Made by a program: the position numbers and the translations under genes. The notes below the pieces were generated by a model. It ran no database searches. It was not told the origin of the DNA and saw only the letters and a program-made list of their open reading frames with translations. A DNA stretch of 64,000 nt from Shimazuella kribbensis DSM 45090 (GTDB lineage Bacteria; Bacillota; Bacilli; Thermoactinomycetales; Thermoactinomycetaceae): positions 20,328 to 84,327 of the forward strand of contig NZ_ATZF01000017.1 of assembly GCF_000428065.1 (NCBI RefSeq), written 5' to 3'. Of this stretch, positions 1-9,044 are shown in pieces (position 1 is the first letter of the stretch; the number at the start of each line of letters is the position of its first letter).

Positions 1-1
1 T

Positions 2-820
2 TTCCAAACGGAGTCTGTTCGTAGTTTTGGTACGGCAGGAAATTCAAATCTTACGGCTGCATTGTTAATTTGTTTGGCACTCATTAGTATATATGCTTCT
101 TCTGTTCTGAAGTTCAAATGGCAAAAAATTGCGAGCTTCGCGATGTTCTTTTTGTTTTGCTATTCGATCTGGCTCACAGGTTCAAGAGGAGCTTGGGTAG
201 GATTAGTTGTTGGTCTTGTAGTGCAAATTTGGATGACTGGTGCAAGAAGATGGACAGTAGGAATCTTTTTGAGTTTGGTTGCGATGGTGACATTTTTTCC
301 GGAATTAATACCAAGACAAGAAACCATCATTAGTACAGTTCGGGAAAGATTGGGAGTTTGGTTAACATCCATTGAAATATTTAAAGAGCACTGGGGATTC
401 GGTGTTTTGCCCCTTCATTTTGGACAAATTTTTGAGCTGAAGACGGGCAAGCCCATTGTTCATGCACACAATATTTTTTTAGGGATTGCTTCGGAATTTG
501 GTGTTTTTGCATTACTTGCATTCCTAGCCCTGATCTTTGTGACGATTCAACGAGCTAGAAGATGGAGAAAAACGGCAAATTTAAAAGAGGAAAAACGATT
601 AGCTGGTATGCTTCTTTCCCAAACAGTTGCTTTGTTAGGACATGGGATGTATGATTACCCGATCCTTTCTCCTCAAGTTGGTGTGTTGTTTTTCCTGAGC
701 ATGATTGTCATCCACACGCAATACGAGCGTCGGTGCTTGACGAGACCAGAGTGGAGTGAAGCGAAAGTAATTCCCAAAGTGGTAGATCAAGAGGATAAGC
801 TGGCAGTAACGACAAAATAA
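2..820 (+). CDS. O-antigen ligase / Wzy_C-type polymerase, 5' truncated
   Basis: The frame is open to the left edge, so this is the C-terminal part of a longer protein and the TTG at 62 is probably not the start. The first residues contain an S-F-G-T-A-G-N-S-N stretch like the conserved S-G-T-x-G-N-x-N motif of Wzy_C proteins. It is followed by several hydrophobic helices, a TGSRGAW motif and a large loop containing HAHNIF, all usual in O-antigen ligase and capsule polymerase families. These are multi-pass membrane proteins that join lipid-linked glycans. The last 40 residues are cytoplasmic and charged. The substrate cannot be inferred because the upstream neighbours are outside the window. 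Confidence 0.8.
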   Translation, partial: FQTESVRSFGTAGNSNLTAALLICLALISIYASSVLKFKWQKIASFAMFFLFCYSIWLTGSRGAWVGLVVGLVVQIWMTGARRWTVGIFLSLVAMVTFFPELIPRQETIISTVRERLGVWLTSIEIFKEHWGFGVLPLHFGQIFELKTGKPIVHAHNIFLGIASEFGVFALLAFLALIFVTIQRARRWRKTANLKEEKRLAGMLLSQTVALLGHGMYDYPILSPQVGVLFFLSMIVIHTQYERRCLTRPEWSEAKVIPKVVDQEDKLAVTTK

Positions 821-887
821 TTTCACAGGTATAAATCCCCTATTCCCAGAGAATGATGGAAAGAGATTTTTTGGGAAGGGGATTTTT

Positions 888-1502
888 ATGCCTAAAAACA
901 TGTTCATAATTCTTGTCTTAGTGGTAGCATTGATGAGTACTTTTGGAAACATGAGTTCAGCAGAAAAAGAAACGACTAACTATGTAAAAATACAACCTGG
1001 CGATACACTATATCATTTGGCTAAAAAATATAACACGACAGTGGAACAATTAGCTGCAACAAATCATATCGCCAATCCATCGTTGATTCGAGTCGGACAA
1101 CAAATTCAAATACCCGGTGAAAAATCTGTAGTAAAGGTGAATACAGATGTAGATAAAGAAATATTAGAAGATACTACTGTATTTTCGAGAGGGAAAGAGT
1201 TAGGGGATTTTACACTGACAGCCTATACCGCTGGATATGAATCCACAGGTAAGAAACCCAATCATCCTTATTATGGTATTACATCAAGCGGTGCACCAGT
1301 TCAGGATGGGGTGACCGTGGCTGTAGATCCAAAAGTCATTCCTATCGGTTCGCGGATTTATATTGAAGGCATTGGCTATCGGATCGCTCAAGATGTAGGA
1401 GGAGCGATTAAAGGCAAAAGAATCGATGTTTATATTTCAGACCTACAAACAGCACAAATATTTGGAGTCAAACGTGGGATAAAGGTAGAACTTGTCAACT
1501 AG
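888..1502 (+). CDS. Secreted LysM and 3D-domain cell wall protein
   Basis: 204 aa. Residues 1-25 form a signal peptide. A LysM peptidoglycan-binding domain follows (about 32-77, with the IQPGDTLYHLAKKY start and VGQQIQIPG end). The C-terminal 3D domain (about 107-203) shows the AVDPKVIPIGSRIYI, AQDVGGAIKG and RIDVYISD blocks with the three Asp that name the family. 3D domains are related to lytic transglycosylases (MltA/YuiC/YocH type), so it probably cleaves or remodels peptidoglycan outside the cell. The ATG is preceded by an AAGGGGA ribosome site. It stands alone and ends at a hairpin terminator. Confidence 0.9.
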   Translation: MPKNMFIILVLVVALMSTFGNMSSAEKETTNYVKIQPGDTLYHLAKKYNTTVEQLAATNHIANPSLIRVGQQIQIPGEKSVVKVNTDVDKEILEDTTVFSRGKELGDFTLTAYTAGYESTGKKPNHPYYGITSSGAPVQDGVTVAVDPKVIPIGSRIYIEGIGYRIAQDVGGAIKGKRIDVYISDLQTAQIFGVKRGIKVELVN

Positions 1503-1514
1503 CGGTAAAAAGAG

Positions 1515-1537
1515 CCACTTTTTAAGTGGTTTTTTTT
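1515..1537 (+). terminator. Intrinsic terminator of the LysM-3D gene
   Basis: CCACTT and AAGTGG pair around a TTT loop and are followed by eight T. It lies 12 bases after the stop codon. Confidence 0.75.
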
Positions 1538-1592
1538 ATGAGAAAGAGATGGTAAGCTAATACTACTAGTATGAAATGTGAGGTATGCGAGA

Positions 1593-1748
1593 ATGGCGAA
1601 AAAGAAAAAAGCAAGTGAGCCAAGAGTTGCAACAGTAGATGAAATGGGTGTACTAAAGCGTGATCTTGGTAAAATGGTAGGTTGGATTGTTGTTTCCGTA
1701 GCGATTGCGGCTGTAGTTGCTGTTGGAGTAGAGGGTTATTTGGTATAG
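1593..1748 (+). CDS. Small single-pass membrane protein, 51 aa
   Basis: A 52-codon frame with start ATG and a TGTGAGG ribosome site about 8 bases upstream. The N-terminus is Lys-rich (MAKKKKASE). Residues 28-46 form one hydrophobic Val/Ala-rich segment, and the protein ends GYLV. It sits between two terminators, so it is its own transcript. I do not recognise the family. The terminator directly after the stop and the protein-like layout support a real gene. Confidence 0.6.
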   Translation: MAKKKKASEPRVATVDEMGVLKRDLGKMVGWIVVSVAIAAVVAVGVEGYLV

Positions 1749-1769
1749 AAAATATACGAGTATTGATAA

Positions 1770-1798
1770 AGAACTCCTAATTAAGGGGTTCTTTTTTT
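1770..1798 (+). terminator. Intrinsic terminator after the 51-aa protein
   Basis: A 9-bp stem (AGAACTCCT with AGGGGTTCT, one G-T pair), a five-base loop and seven T. Confidence 0.8.
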
Positions 1799-1912
1799 GG
1801 ATAAGGTTAATTTTTGTCTATGAAATCTGATTGTAATCTTAATATATTATTTATTCTAAATGATAATGTTATAATTGCAGTATATGTTTATATTTGGAAA
1901 GATTGGGTGTAG

Positions 1913-2287
1913 ATGAAAAAAAGTGATCACGTTTACAATGTGAATAAGGGACAAGTAAATATTAACCATGGCTCTGGAACAATAAATGCAAATTACACTA
2001 TTAACAAACAAAATAAAGACAATGATAAACTGCTCGATTCTTTACAGCATTTACTTCATACTCTGGATCAAGAGAAAGAAGTAGGGTCTATTGTTAAACA
2101 TAGTATCGAATCGCAAATAGAACCAGTTATGGAAGAAATTCAAAATCAGAACATATCGAAATCTAAACTGCAAAAGTCCAGAGATTTTCTGAGTAATTGT
2201 TTACCAGAATTACAAGCTTTTTCTGCTGTGTGTGCAGCAATTAGCGCTACAAAAGATGCTATTGATTTGAAATTGTTAGGGCTTTAA
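1913..2287 (+). CDS. Hypothetical protein with a Gly/Asn-rich N-terminus
   Basis: 124 aa with no signal peptide or membrane segment. Residues 8-32 (NKGQVNINHGSGTINA and following) alternate small and hydrophobic residues and would suit a short beta-helix. Similar leaders occur, from memory, at the front of some bacterial NTPase and phage- or defence-linked proteins. Residues 40-124 are helical, with possible coiled coil at 40-80. The ATG follows a weak GGAAAG site. It is a single gene in an AT-rich stretch. Function unknown. Confidence 0.6.
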   Translation: MKKSDHVYNVNKGQVNINHGSGTINANYTINKQNKDNDKLLDSLQHLLHTLDQEKEVGSIVKHSIESQIEPVMEEIQNQNISKSKLQKSRDFLSNCLPELQAFSAVCAAISATKDAIDLKLLGL

Positions 2288-2397
2288 GGAGGATAGGATA
2301 AGTGATTTAAGGTTTCCAGAATCGTAGGGGATTCGTTTGGGTAGCAAGTATATAATCATCTTAGAAGTACGGTTTAACCAATGAAATTTAAAACTCT

Positions 2398-2982
2398 TCA
2401 AAAGGTTTTGGAGGTTGTCCCTGCTTCTAGTTTCACAATTACTTTTTGTAGCTGGACAGCTCTGTTTTTCGCTGTCGTTGCTTTTAGAAGAGGCAGCATT
2501 ACAGCATATTGGCTGCTTTTATCAAGCTGATCGAAAGCTTGCTTGGCCTGTTCATGTTGCCCAAGCATTGCTGCGAGATCCGGTGGGACACTAGCATTTT
2601 TTTGCGATTCATAGGCTAATTTCCATCGTCCATCGTTCTGTGCAGTATGAATTTCAGCAAAGCCAGGAGCCTGCATACGTCCAGCTGCAATTAATACCTC
2701 TGCTTTCCACACGTTGATAATGGACCAAGGGCTCTTAGGCCGCCTAGGTGAATACCGCTGTAAGTAATGTGTATGGTCATAGGACTTACGAGTACTATCA
2801 ATCCAGCCGTAACATAGTGCGACATCGAGCGCTTCCGTGATGGTGATAGACACTTTATCTGAATTTTTTTTAGCTATTCTCAACCACACACCATTTTTCT
2901 GGTCTAAATGATTCGTCAACCATGATTCCCACTCAACAGCATTAGGAAAATCAAGGAACGCTAGATTATTGGAATTTCCCAT
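2398..2982 (-). CDS. YdeI/OmpD-associated family protein
   Basis: 194 aa. The opening block EWESWLTNHLDQKNGVWLRIAKK, the central ALDVALCYGWIDSTRKSYD and the RYSPRRPKSPWS motif are hallmarks of the YdeI/OmpD-associated (bacteriocin-protection-like) family. Such proteins are cytoplasmic, and their biochemical role is poorly known. The C-terminal Lys-rich helix fits the family. It is encoded alone and points the same way as the VOC gene beside it, with about 140 bases between them. Confidence 0.85.
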   Translation of the reverse strand: MGNSNNLAFLDFPNAVEWESWLTNHLDQKNGVWLRIAKKNSDKVSITITEALDVALCYGWIDSTRKSYDHTHYLQRYSPRRPKSPWSIINVWKAEVLIAAGRMQAPGFAEIHTAQNDGRWKLAYESQKNASVPPDLAAMLGQHEQAKQAFDQLDKSSQYAVMLPLLKATTAKNRAVQLQKVIVKLEAGTTSKTF

Positions 2983-3121
2983 TAAGAATCACCATAACTT
3001 TCTAGGAAGAATTATAAGATGAGAAGTATTGTAACCGATAAGCAGGTGGATAGCTCCGATCTGAGGGATAGGAGCTTTCAACAATACTTGCAAAAACTTG
3101 TGAGAGTCTTGTTCTTTTGGT

Positions 3122-3541
3122 TTACGCTTTTCTAGATCCGAGAACATCCAAGTAGTGAGCGTTGTACATAATACCTAGAATGTTCCCAAAGGGATCAACG
3201 ACCGAAGAGGTAATAAACCCTTCGCCACGCTTTGTGGGTACTTCGTATTCTTTTGCGCCCATCGTCAACAGCTTCTCGAAAGTTGCTGTTACGTCGTCAA
3301 CATGCCAATAAATGATAGCGCCATTTGGGCCAGTAACCGAATCACTAGGTGCATAGCGACTATCAATCAGGCCCAGCTCATGTTGGTAGTCACCGAGGCG
3401 AAACTCCGCATATCCTAGGCGTTCAAAATATGGAGCAATCCCCAAAAACTCGGTATACCATTTCTTTGCTGCCTCTAGATCATCTGCCCAAAAACTGACG
3501 GTGGTAATTCCTTTCAATACTTGTGTGTTAGTGTTATCCAC
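3122..3541 (-). CDS. VOC (glyoxalase/bleomycin-resistance) family protein
   Basis: 139 aa, one paired beta-alpha-beta-beta-beta unit as in VOC proteins. The block FWADDLEAAKKWYTEFLGI is the usual first strand and helix, and a late VVDPFGNILGIM strand closes the fold. These dimeric proteins bind a metal or small ligand. The substrate cannot be told from sequence. The start has an AAGGAGG site. It is monocistronic. Confidence 0.88.
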   Translation of the reverse strand: MDNTNTQVLKGITTVSFWADDLEAAKKWYTEFLGIAPYFERLGYAEFRLGDYQHELGLIDSRYAPSDSVTGPNGAIIYWHVDDVTATFEKLLTMGAKEYEVPTKRGEGFITSSVVDPFGNILGIMYNAHYLDVLGSRKA

Positions 3542-3879
3542 AATATGTTTCCTCCTTAAGTATCACTTTCATTTTATTATTCTTTGGATAATTACCATTG
3601 ATCTTTTCATAACGAACCTTCTTTTAAATCATAACAAAACTCCCCTGACACCTACTGGCAGGAGAGCTTTAAACAATTTAAAAGATATACAGTTTTTGAT
3701 TTGATCTGCATTTTTCTGTTTTTCTATATAAGTTTATATCTTTGCGAGTGGGAAAACCCCTAGATTCAGCTATGGGGAGGAGAGAGTGTGTCAGGCGAGG
3801 AAGGGGTGATCTTTCCCTCTCATATAAAATTATCCCATTCCGTACAGTCCTGAATGGGATTTATTTGGATTTATGCTGA
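3542..3879. other. Intergenic stretch
   Basis: 338 bases between the VOC gene promoter side and the end of the membrane-protein gene. Apart from the terminator at 3826-3860 and a weak imperfect inverted repeat near 3637-3668, I see no gene or clear site here. Confidence 0.6.
3826..3860 (-). terminator. Intrinsic terminator of the 559-aa membrane protein gene
   Basis: Stem ATCCCATT/AATGGGAT. Read on the minus strand it is followed by a TAATTTT tail, 20 bases after the stop. It closely resembles the hairpin at 5676-5707. Confidence 0.65.
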
Positions 3880-5559
3880 TTATTTTCCTAACGTTTGATT
3901 CAATATGCTTTTTACTGGAACAATCGTCTGATTTGTTTCAATATATTGGATCTTTACCTTTTGGCCAACTTCTAGAAAAACAGCATATGGATTATTATTT
4001 ACCTCTACAGCAAAAATATGATCTTCGCCTTCTAATAAAAATTGGACTTGTGTACTAGTTTTGTAGACTGCTTTTATTTTACTCCTCTTCTCCGTCATCG
4101 TTGCTTTAGATCCTGGTTTGGTGGGATCACTGCCAAGATCAGAAGAGATAGCATACTTATACTGGTTAAAAGCATCTTGTTTGTTATCTCCAAAACCTAC
4201 TACTTTCTCATCACGAGCATTCACGAGTGCAATCTTACGTAATACATAGTTTTTGTCCAAAAGTGGAATCACCCATGTATACTGACCAAATATATAGTAC
4301 AGGGCAGGACTAGATCCGTGCCACTCTTTTTCTTTAAACGATTTTTCTGCTACATTCAGCGCTGCGGTTCCGTTTAGTAAACTATTGGCACCTTCATAAT
4401 ATAACAATTTACCTGTTCTTGTGTTTAACATGGAATACCCAACCATCGATCCTGCACCTGATTCTGATCTTGTATGATCGGTTGCCCAATACATGTTGGT
4501 ATGTTGGTCAAAAACAGCGATCATCTCCTGGTTGGAACCCCATGAGGTAGGAGTATGGACATCCTGTTTTCCAAGGATGGAATTCCAAAATCCGTGTTTT
4601 AGGGAACCAAACCATTCATTCCGCTCCAAAGCGATATCAGAAGGAATCACTTGATCCACAAAAGCAGGGACTTGATTCAACGTATACTTTTTCATTTTCC
4701 CTGTAACAGGATCAAGCAAGATAGCTCCTTGTACCTCTGTGACATGCCGATATTTTTGGTATCGGCCATAAGTAATCACATACACTGGTTTACCTGCTTC
4801 ATCTGGTTCAAAGGAAGCTTCTAAGAGCACTAAGGAAGGGTATTTATTGCGAGCTAGGCGAAATGCATTTTCTCCGAAGTAACCACTGGGAACATACTTC
4901 ATAGGGGATGGAATAAATTTTGCTTCTGCTCGTTGATCTTCCGCATCCATCGTTATATATCCAGGTACTTGTTTCGCGTTACGCCATTTAAAAAATCCTT
5001 TGTATTCAATTGGTGCTACCCAAACCAACTTTCCTTTTATTTTCTGTATCGTAATCGTTCCAATGTCATAATACGAATAATCTTTTACTTTTCCTAATAT
5101 TTTCTCCATTTTGTAATAGGCATACTCCCATGGAACTACTGGAATATGCTGTTCATTGGTAGGTTGGATATTTGTTTTAATCGATATTCCGGCAGCTACT
5201 CCATATTTTTCTTTCGAAAGAGTATAAGGATAAAACATTGCTAAATATAGATAAGCAACAAAACCTACACTGCTTACGATCAGAAATGTTATTTGAACTC
5301 GGCTAAGTTCACTTTCCTCCCAATAATAATAAACAGCATCAAAGATCCACAGCAAACATACAATCCAGGTAAAATAGGAAAATGACGCACTCCATGTAAT
5401 ATCTGCAAGGTATACATAATAAACCATCCATGCGTAAAACAGACCAAGGACATATCGGATAATTTGAAATATTATCGTCCTAATTGTACGAAAATAAGAA
5501 AAGAGCGAAAACCAATTTACAAAAAACAGTGGTAAAAAGATAATCAGCAACCAAGTCAT
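3880..5559 (-). CDS. Large membrane protein with extracytoplasmic domain, unknown
   Basis: 559 aa. The first 135 residues hold four to five hydrophobic helices, many of them aromatic (WMVYYVYL, YFTWIVCLLWIFDAVYYYW). The remaining 420 residues are hydrophilic and probably outside the cell. They contain repeated strand-rich blocks such as KGKLVWVAPIEYKG, RTGKLLYYEGA and TGKMKKYTL, like PepSY-type or beta-propeller repeats, but this is only a resemblance. The start is the ATG after GGTGATGG. It is flanked by two similar terminators, so it is a single-gene unit. I do not recognise a named family. Confidence 0.75.
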   Translation of the reverse strand: MTWLLIIFLPLFFVNWFSLFSYFRTIRTIIFQIIRYVLGLFYAWMVYYVYLADITWSASFSYFTWIVCLLWIFDAVYYYWEESELSRVQITFLIVSSVGFVAYLYLAMFYPYTLSKEKYGVAAGISIKTNIQPTNEQHIPVVPWEYAYYKMEKILGKVKDYSYYDIGTITIQKIKGKLVWVAPIEYKGFFKWRNAKQVPGYITMDAEDQRAEAKFIPSPMKYVPSGYFGENAFRLARNKYPSLVLLEASFEPDEAGKPVYVITYGRYQKYRHVTEVQGAILLDPVTGKMKKYTLNQVPAFVDQVIPSDIALERNEWFGSLKHGFWNSILGKQDVHTPTSWGSNQEMIAVFDQHTNMYWATDHTRSESGAGSMVGYSMLNTRTGKLLYYEGANSLLNGTAALNVAEKSFKEKEWHGSSPALYYIFGQYTWVIPLLDKNYVLRKIALVNARDEKVVGFGDNKQDAFNQYKYAISSDLGSDPTKPGSKATMTEKRSKIKAVYKTSTQVQFLLEGEDHIFAVEVNNNPYAVFLEVGQKVKIQYIETNQTIVPVKSILNQTLGK

Positions 5560-5675
5560 GCTCCATCACCTTCAATGTGATAAATAATTACATACTATAT
5601 ATTAGCATTTTTCTATTCATTTAGAAGTGTTTTTGGATCTCTTTTCAAATACCTTCCTAGACGATACAAACAAAA

Positions 5676-5707
5676 AATTATCCCATTCAGTAGGTTCTAA
5701 ATGGGAT
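5676..5707 (-). terminator. Intrinsic terminator of the arginine operon
   Basis: Stem ATCCCATT/AATGGGAT with a TAATTTTTTG tail on the minus strand, about 70 bases past the argD stop. It is nearly the same as the hairpin at 3826-3860. Confidence 0.65.
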
Positions 5708-5777
5708 TTGTACCAATCTTGGAGTGATTTATAATCATTTTCTTTTATGTTCATTCCTATAGAGGTAGTTGATTTTT

Positions 5778-6932
5778 CTATTTTGAGATGGCTTTTTTTA
5801 TGCGGAGTACTGCCTCTTCTATTTCATCATATGTGATGACTAGTGGCGGTAAGAGACGCAAAACTTTTTCCCCTGCCGGGAGGGTAACGAGACCTTGATC
5901 TAACAATTGCTTGATATGGGGTTGTACAGGCTTGGAAAGCTGGATTCCTACCATGAGACCAATTCCTCTTATTTCTTCTACCTCAGAACACTGTGCCAAC
6001 TCTTCTTTTAAGCGGTTCATAAGATAATTTCCTTTTGCCTTTACATCTAGAAGCAATTGTGGATTGTTCAGTTCATATAATACTGCCTTTGCAACAGACA
6101 TGGACAATAAGTTTCCGCCAAAAGTGGTACCATGTGTACCAGGACCTAATATAGATTTTAAATCTTCTTTTGCTACTATTGCTCCTACAGGAAAACCATT
6201 GCCCAATCCTTTGGCCAAAGTGATCACATCAGGTTGAATCGAATAATGTTGATGAGCAAATTTTTCCCCAGTTCTTCCGATACCTGTTTGGATTTCGTCG
6301 ATCATCAGTAAAATATTTTTTTCTTGGCACCATTGAGCCAACTCTTGCACAAATGGCTTAGAAGCGGGGTAGATACCTCCTTCTCCTTGTACAAGCTCTA
6401 AAAGAACCGCAGCCGTTTGCGAATTGGTGACTTGTTTTATCGCATGAAGGTCTTGAAAAGGAACATGTACAAATCCTTTGGGAAGTGGATCAAATCCGAT
6501 TTTTACTTTGTGCTGACCTGTGGCAGTGAGTGTGGCCAATGTTCTTCCGTGAAAAGACCCTTCGGAGCAGATAATCTCTGGATTGGAAACTTCTTTTACT
6601 TCTTTTGCCCATTTGCGAGCCAGTTTGATCGCAGCTTCATTTGCCTCTGCTCCACTATTGCAAAAAAATACTGCTTCCAAGCCACTTTGTTCACAGAGTA
6701 GATCAGCTACCTCTTGTTGAAGTGGATTTGTAAACAAGTTCGATGTATGCCACAATTCCTCTGCTTGTTTCGTAAGTGCATTTGTAATTTTGGGATGGTT
6801 GTGACCGAAATTGGTAACACCGATACCTGAAGAAAAATCAAGATATGTTTTACCTGCGGTATCCCATAAAGTTGCTTTCTCTCCTTTTTGAAAGGCAACT
6901 TCTTGTCTTATATAATTAGGAAAGAGTGACAT
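5778..6932 (-). CDS. argD: Acetylornithine aminotransferase
   Basis: 384 aa, class III PLP aminotransferase. It converts N-acetylglutamate semialdehyde to N-acetylornithine. Visible motifs are FSSGIGVTNFGHNHP near the N-terminus, CNSGAEANEAAIKLARKW, LMIDEIQTGIGRTG with the PLP-contacting Asp, and ITLAKGLGNGFPVGA with the Schiff-base Lys. Length is normal. The ATG overlaps the end of argB by 17 bases and has a GGGAGGT site, so it is co-translated as the last gene of argCJBD. The operon position separates it from other class III transaminases. Confidence 0.95.
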   Translation of the reverse strand: MSLFPNYIRQEVAFQKGEKATLWDTAGKTYLDFSSGIGVTNFGHNHPKITNALTKQAEELWHTSNLFTNPLQQEVADLLCEQSGLEAVFFCNSGAEANEAAIKLARKWAKEVKEVSNPEIICSEGSFHGRTLATLTATGQHKVKIGFDPLPKGFVHVPFQDLHAIKQVTNSQTAAVLLELVQGEGGIYPASKPFVQELAQWCQEKNILLMIDEIQTGIGRTGEKFAHQHYSIQPDVITLAKGLGNGFPVGAIVAKEDLKSILGPGTHGTTFGGNLLSMSVAKAVLYELNNPQLLLDVKAKGNYLMNRLKEELAQCSEVEEIRGIGLMVGIQLSKPVQPHIKQLLDQGLVTLPAGEKVLRLLPPLVITYDEIEEAVLRIKKAISK

Positions 6933-7716
6933 GTCTGGATACCTCCCGAATCAAGCGTGTGCCGGCAAATGTTTGTACGGTATTTGAACATAGGTCGAGC
7001 GGGTTGGAGCCGTTTACAATCCATACTTCATCCACTGCATGTAATGCTTCTATGCCCGAGCGAGCTTTGGGAATCATCCCGCCTGTAATCTCTTCAGATT
7101 TGATATAATCTTCAATTAATTGGGGAGTTGCTTGTTTTAGCAGTTTTCTTTCTGAACCATCTCCAATACATATTCCATCTACATCACTTACTAAAATCAG
7201 CTGAGTTGCATGTATTGCTTGTGCAATAGCAGAGGCAATTTCATCAGCATTGATATTATAATGAGATCCATCTATTCCAACACCTAATGAGGCAATAACG
7301 GGTATCCATTCTAGCTGTAAGAAGGTATGGAGTACAGTTGTGTTTATACTTGTTACTTCTCCTGCATATCCTAACTGGGGATCACGTTGTTTTGCCTGTA
7401 TGAGTTGCAGATCAATACCACTTAATCCAATCGATTGTAAATTAGCAGTGGCAAGCTTGCTTACGATTTGTTTATTTACAGTACCTGCTAGTACCATTTC
7501 TGCAATCGTGAGCGTAGTCTCATCCGTTATACGATAACCATTCACGAATGCGGTGTCTTTTCCTGTTTTTTGTGTCCACTCAGAAACCAGATGACCGCCT
7601 CCATGTACCAAAATAATAGACTTTCCTTGTTTTTTGAGTTGTGCGCATTGGGTAAAGAAACTTGAATCCAAGTGATGTAAAACACTACCTCCCAATTTGA
7701 TCACGATCGTATCCAT
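6916..7716 (-). CDS. argB: Acetylglutamate kinase
   Basis: 266 aa, amino acid kinase family. It phosphorylates N-acetylglutamate. It opens with IKLGGSVL, followed by ILVHGGG (phosphate binding), an IGLSGID block, and ISDVDGIC- and GGMIPKARSG-type segments near the C-terminus. The N-terminus lacks the extra helix of arginine-inhibited hexameric enzymes, which suggests the shorter dimeric type. The gene follows argJ by 15 bases and overlaps argD. Confidence 0.95.
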   Translation of the reverse strand: MDTIVIKLGGSVLHHLDSSFFTQCAQLKKQGKSIILVHGGGHLVSEWTQKTGKDTAFVNGYRITDETTLTIAEMVLAGTVNKQIVSKLATANLQSIGLSGIDLQLIQAKQRDPQLGYAGEVTSINTTVLHTFLQLEWIPVIASLGVGIDGSHYNINADEIASAIAQAIHATQLILVSDVDGICIGDGSERKLLKQATPQLIEDYIKSEEITGGMIPKARSGIEALHAVDEVWIVNGSNPLDLCSNTVQTFAGTRLIREVSRHVTLS

Positions 7717-7731
7717 CTTTATCCTCCTCCC

Positions 7732-8964
7732 TTATGTTCGATAACTGGCATTGATCTTCACATAGTCATAAGTTAGATCACAGCCCCAAGCAGTTGCAAG
7801 ATGTTCTCCTTGATGAAGATCAACGAAAATATCTACTTTATTCTGTTTTAATACTTCTTTTGCTTTTGTCTCATCAAAATCAACTGGAAGTCCTTTGTTT
7901 ACTACTAAAATAGGACCTAATTTTATTTCTATTTGGTCTGTGTCAATAAGGGGTTCACCATAACCTGCTGCGCATAAGATACGGCCCCAATTTGCATCTG
8001 CACCAAAAACTGCTGATTTGACAAGGTTTGAGCCAACAATTGCTTTTGCTACTTTTCTTGCCATGTCGATATTAGATGCACCAGTAACTTGTACTTCGAT
8101 TAAACGAGTAGCACCTTCGCCATCATTTGCAATTTTTTTGGCTAATTCCTGACATACAAAAGTAAATCCAGCTTGAAATGCTGCCCAATCGGGATGATTT
8201 GGATGGAGAGGAGAATTTTCAGCTAGGCCACTGGCCATTACTGTGACAGTGTCATTTGTACTACAATCGCCATCAACTGTGATCATATTGAATGTTTTAT
8301 CTGTTGCTTGCCATAGCAAACTCTGTAGATGATAAGGGTGAATTTCTGCATCGGTAGTGATAAAACCCAGCATAGTAGCCATATTGGGATGAATCATGCC
8401 TGATCCTTTTGCAACTCCTGCTATCGTGATTTTCTTTCCATCAATGTTCATCGTTACTTGTACTTTTTTGGTTGAAGTATCTGTAGTTAAAATAGATTTG
8501 GCAAATGATTCACCGCCTGCTTTGTTTGCTGTGGACAGGACTTGTTCAAGACCAGAGAGTAGTTTCTCCATAGGTAGAAATTGTCCAATAACCCCTGTGG
8601 AAGCTAATCCAACTTGATGAACAGGTATCTGAAGCATTTCAGCAGTTTGTTTTACGGTATTTTTCGCATCCTTAATCCCTCGTTCGCCAGTACATGCATT
8701 CGCATTACCGCTATTCACAACAATTGCTCTTAGTTTTCCTTCTACACCGATATTTTCTTGAGTTATTTGAAGTGGAGCAGCTTGAAACGCATTGGTTGTG
8801 TATACTGCTGCTACTGTAGCTGGAACAGAGCAAATGATAGCCCCTAAATCCAATTTTCGTTTTTTCATACCAGCGTGAATACCTGTTGAAATAAAGCCTT
8901 TTGGAGATGTGATACTTGCTTGTTCATTCACTTGAAATAGCGAGACAGGGGTAGTTAGACTCAT
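7732..8964 (-). CDS. argJ: Glutamate N-acetyltransferase / amino-acid acetyltransferase
   Basis: 410 aa. ArgJ transfers acetyl from N-acetylornithine to glutamate, making the pathway cyclic; some forms also use acetyl-CoA. The self-cleavage site is seen as MATMLGF in a GMIHPNMATMLG block, where Thr becomes the N-terminal nucleophile of the beta chain. The oxyanion Thr-Thr-Asp and GDCSTNDT motifs are also present. No separate argA is needed if this is bifunctional. It lies about 80 bases after argC in the same operon. Confidence 0.95.
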   Translation of the reverse strand: MSLTTPVSLFQVNEQASITSPKGFISTGIHAGMKKRKLDLGAIICSVPATVAAVYTTNAFQAAPLQITQENIGVEGKLRAIVVNSGNANACTGERGIKDAKNTVKQTAEMLQIPVHQVGLASTGVIGQFLPMEKLLSGLEQVLSTANKAGGESFAKSILTTDTSTKKVQVTMNIDGKKITIAGVAKGSGMIHPNMATMLGFITTDAEIHPYHLQSLLWQATDKTFNMITVDGDCSTNDTVTVMASGLAENSPLHPNHPDWAAFQAGFTFVCQELAKKIANDGEGATRLIEVQVTGASNIDMARKVAKAIVGSNLVKSAVFGADANWGRILCAAGYGEPLIDTDQIEIKLGPILVVNKGLPVDFDETKAKEVLKQNKVDIFVDLHQGEHLATAWGCDLTYDYVKINASYRT

Positions 8965-9044
8965 TTCTAGATCTCTCCTCTTTTTTTAATAAAAATTGCC
9001 TGACATTCGTAAGTAAGACATGTACATTTCCTTAAAGTAAAGAT

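Noticed and set aside
3637..3668. Imperfect inverted repeat CTCCCCTG...CAGGAG
   Set aside because: The stem needs bulges and has no T tail near any gene end.
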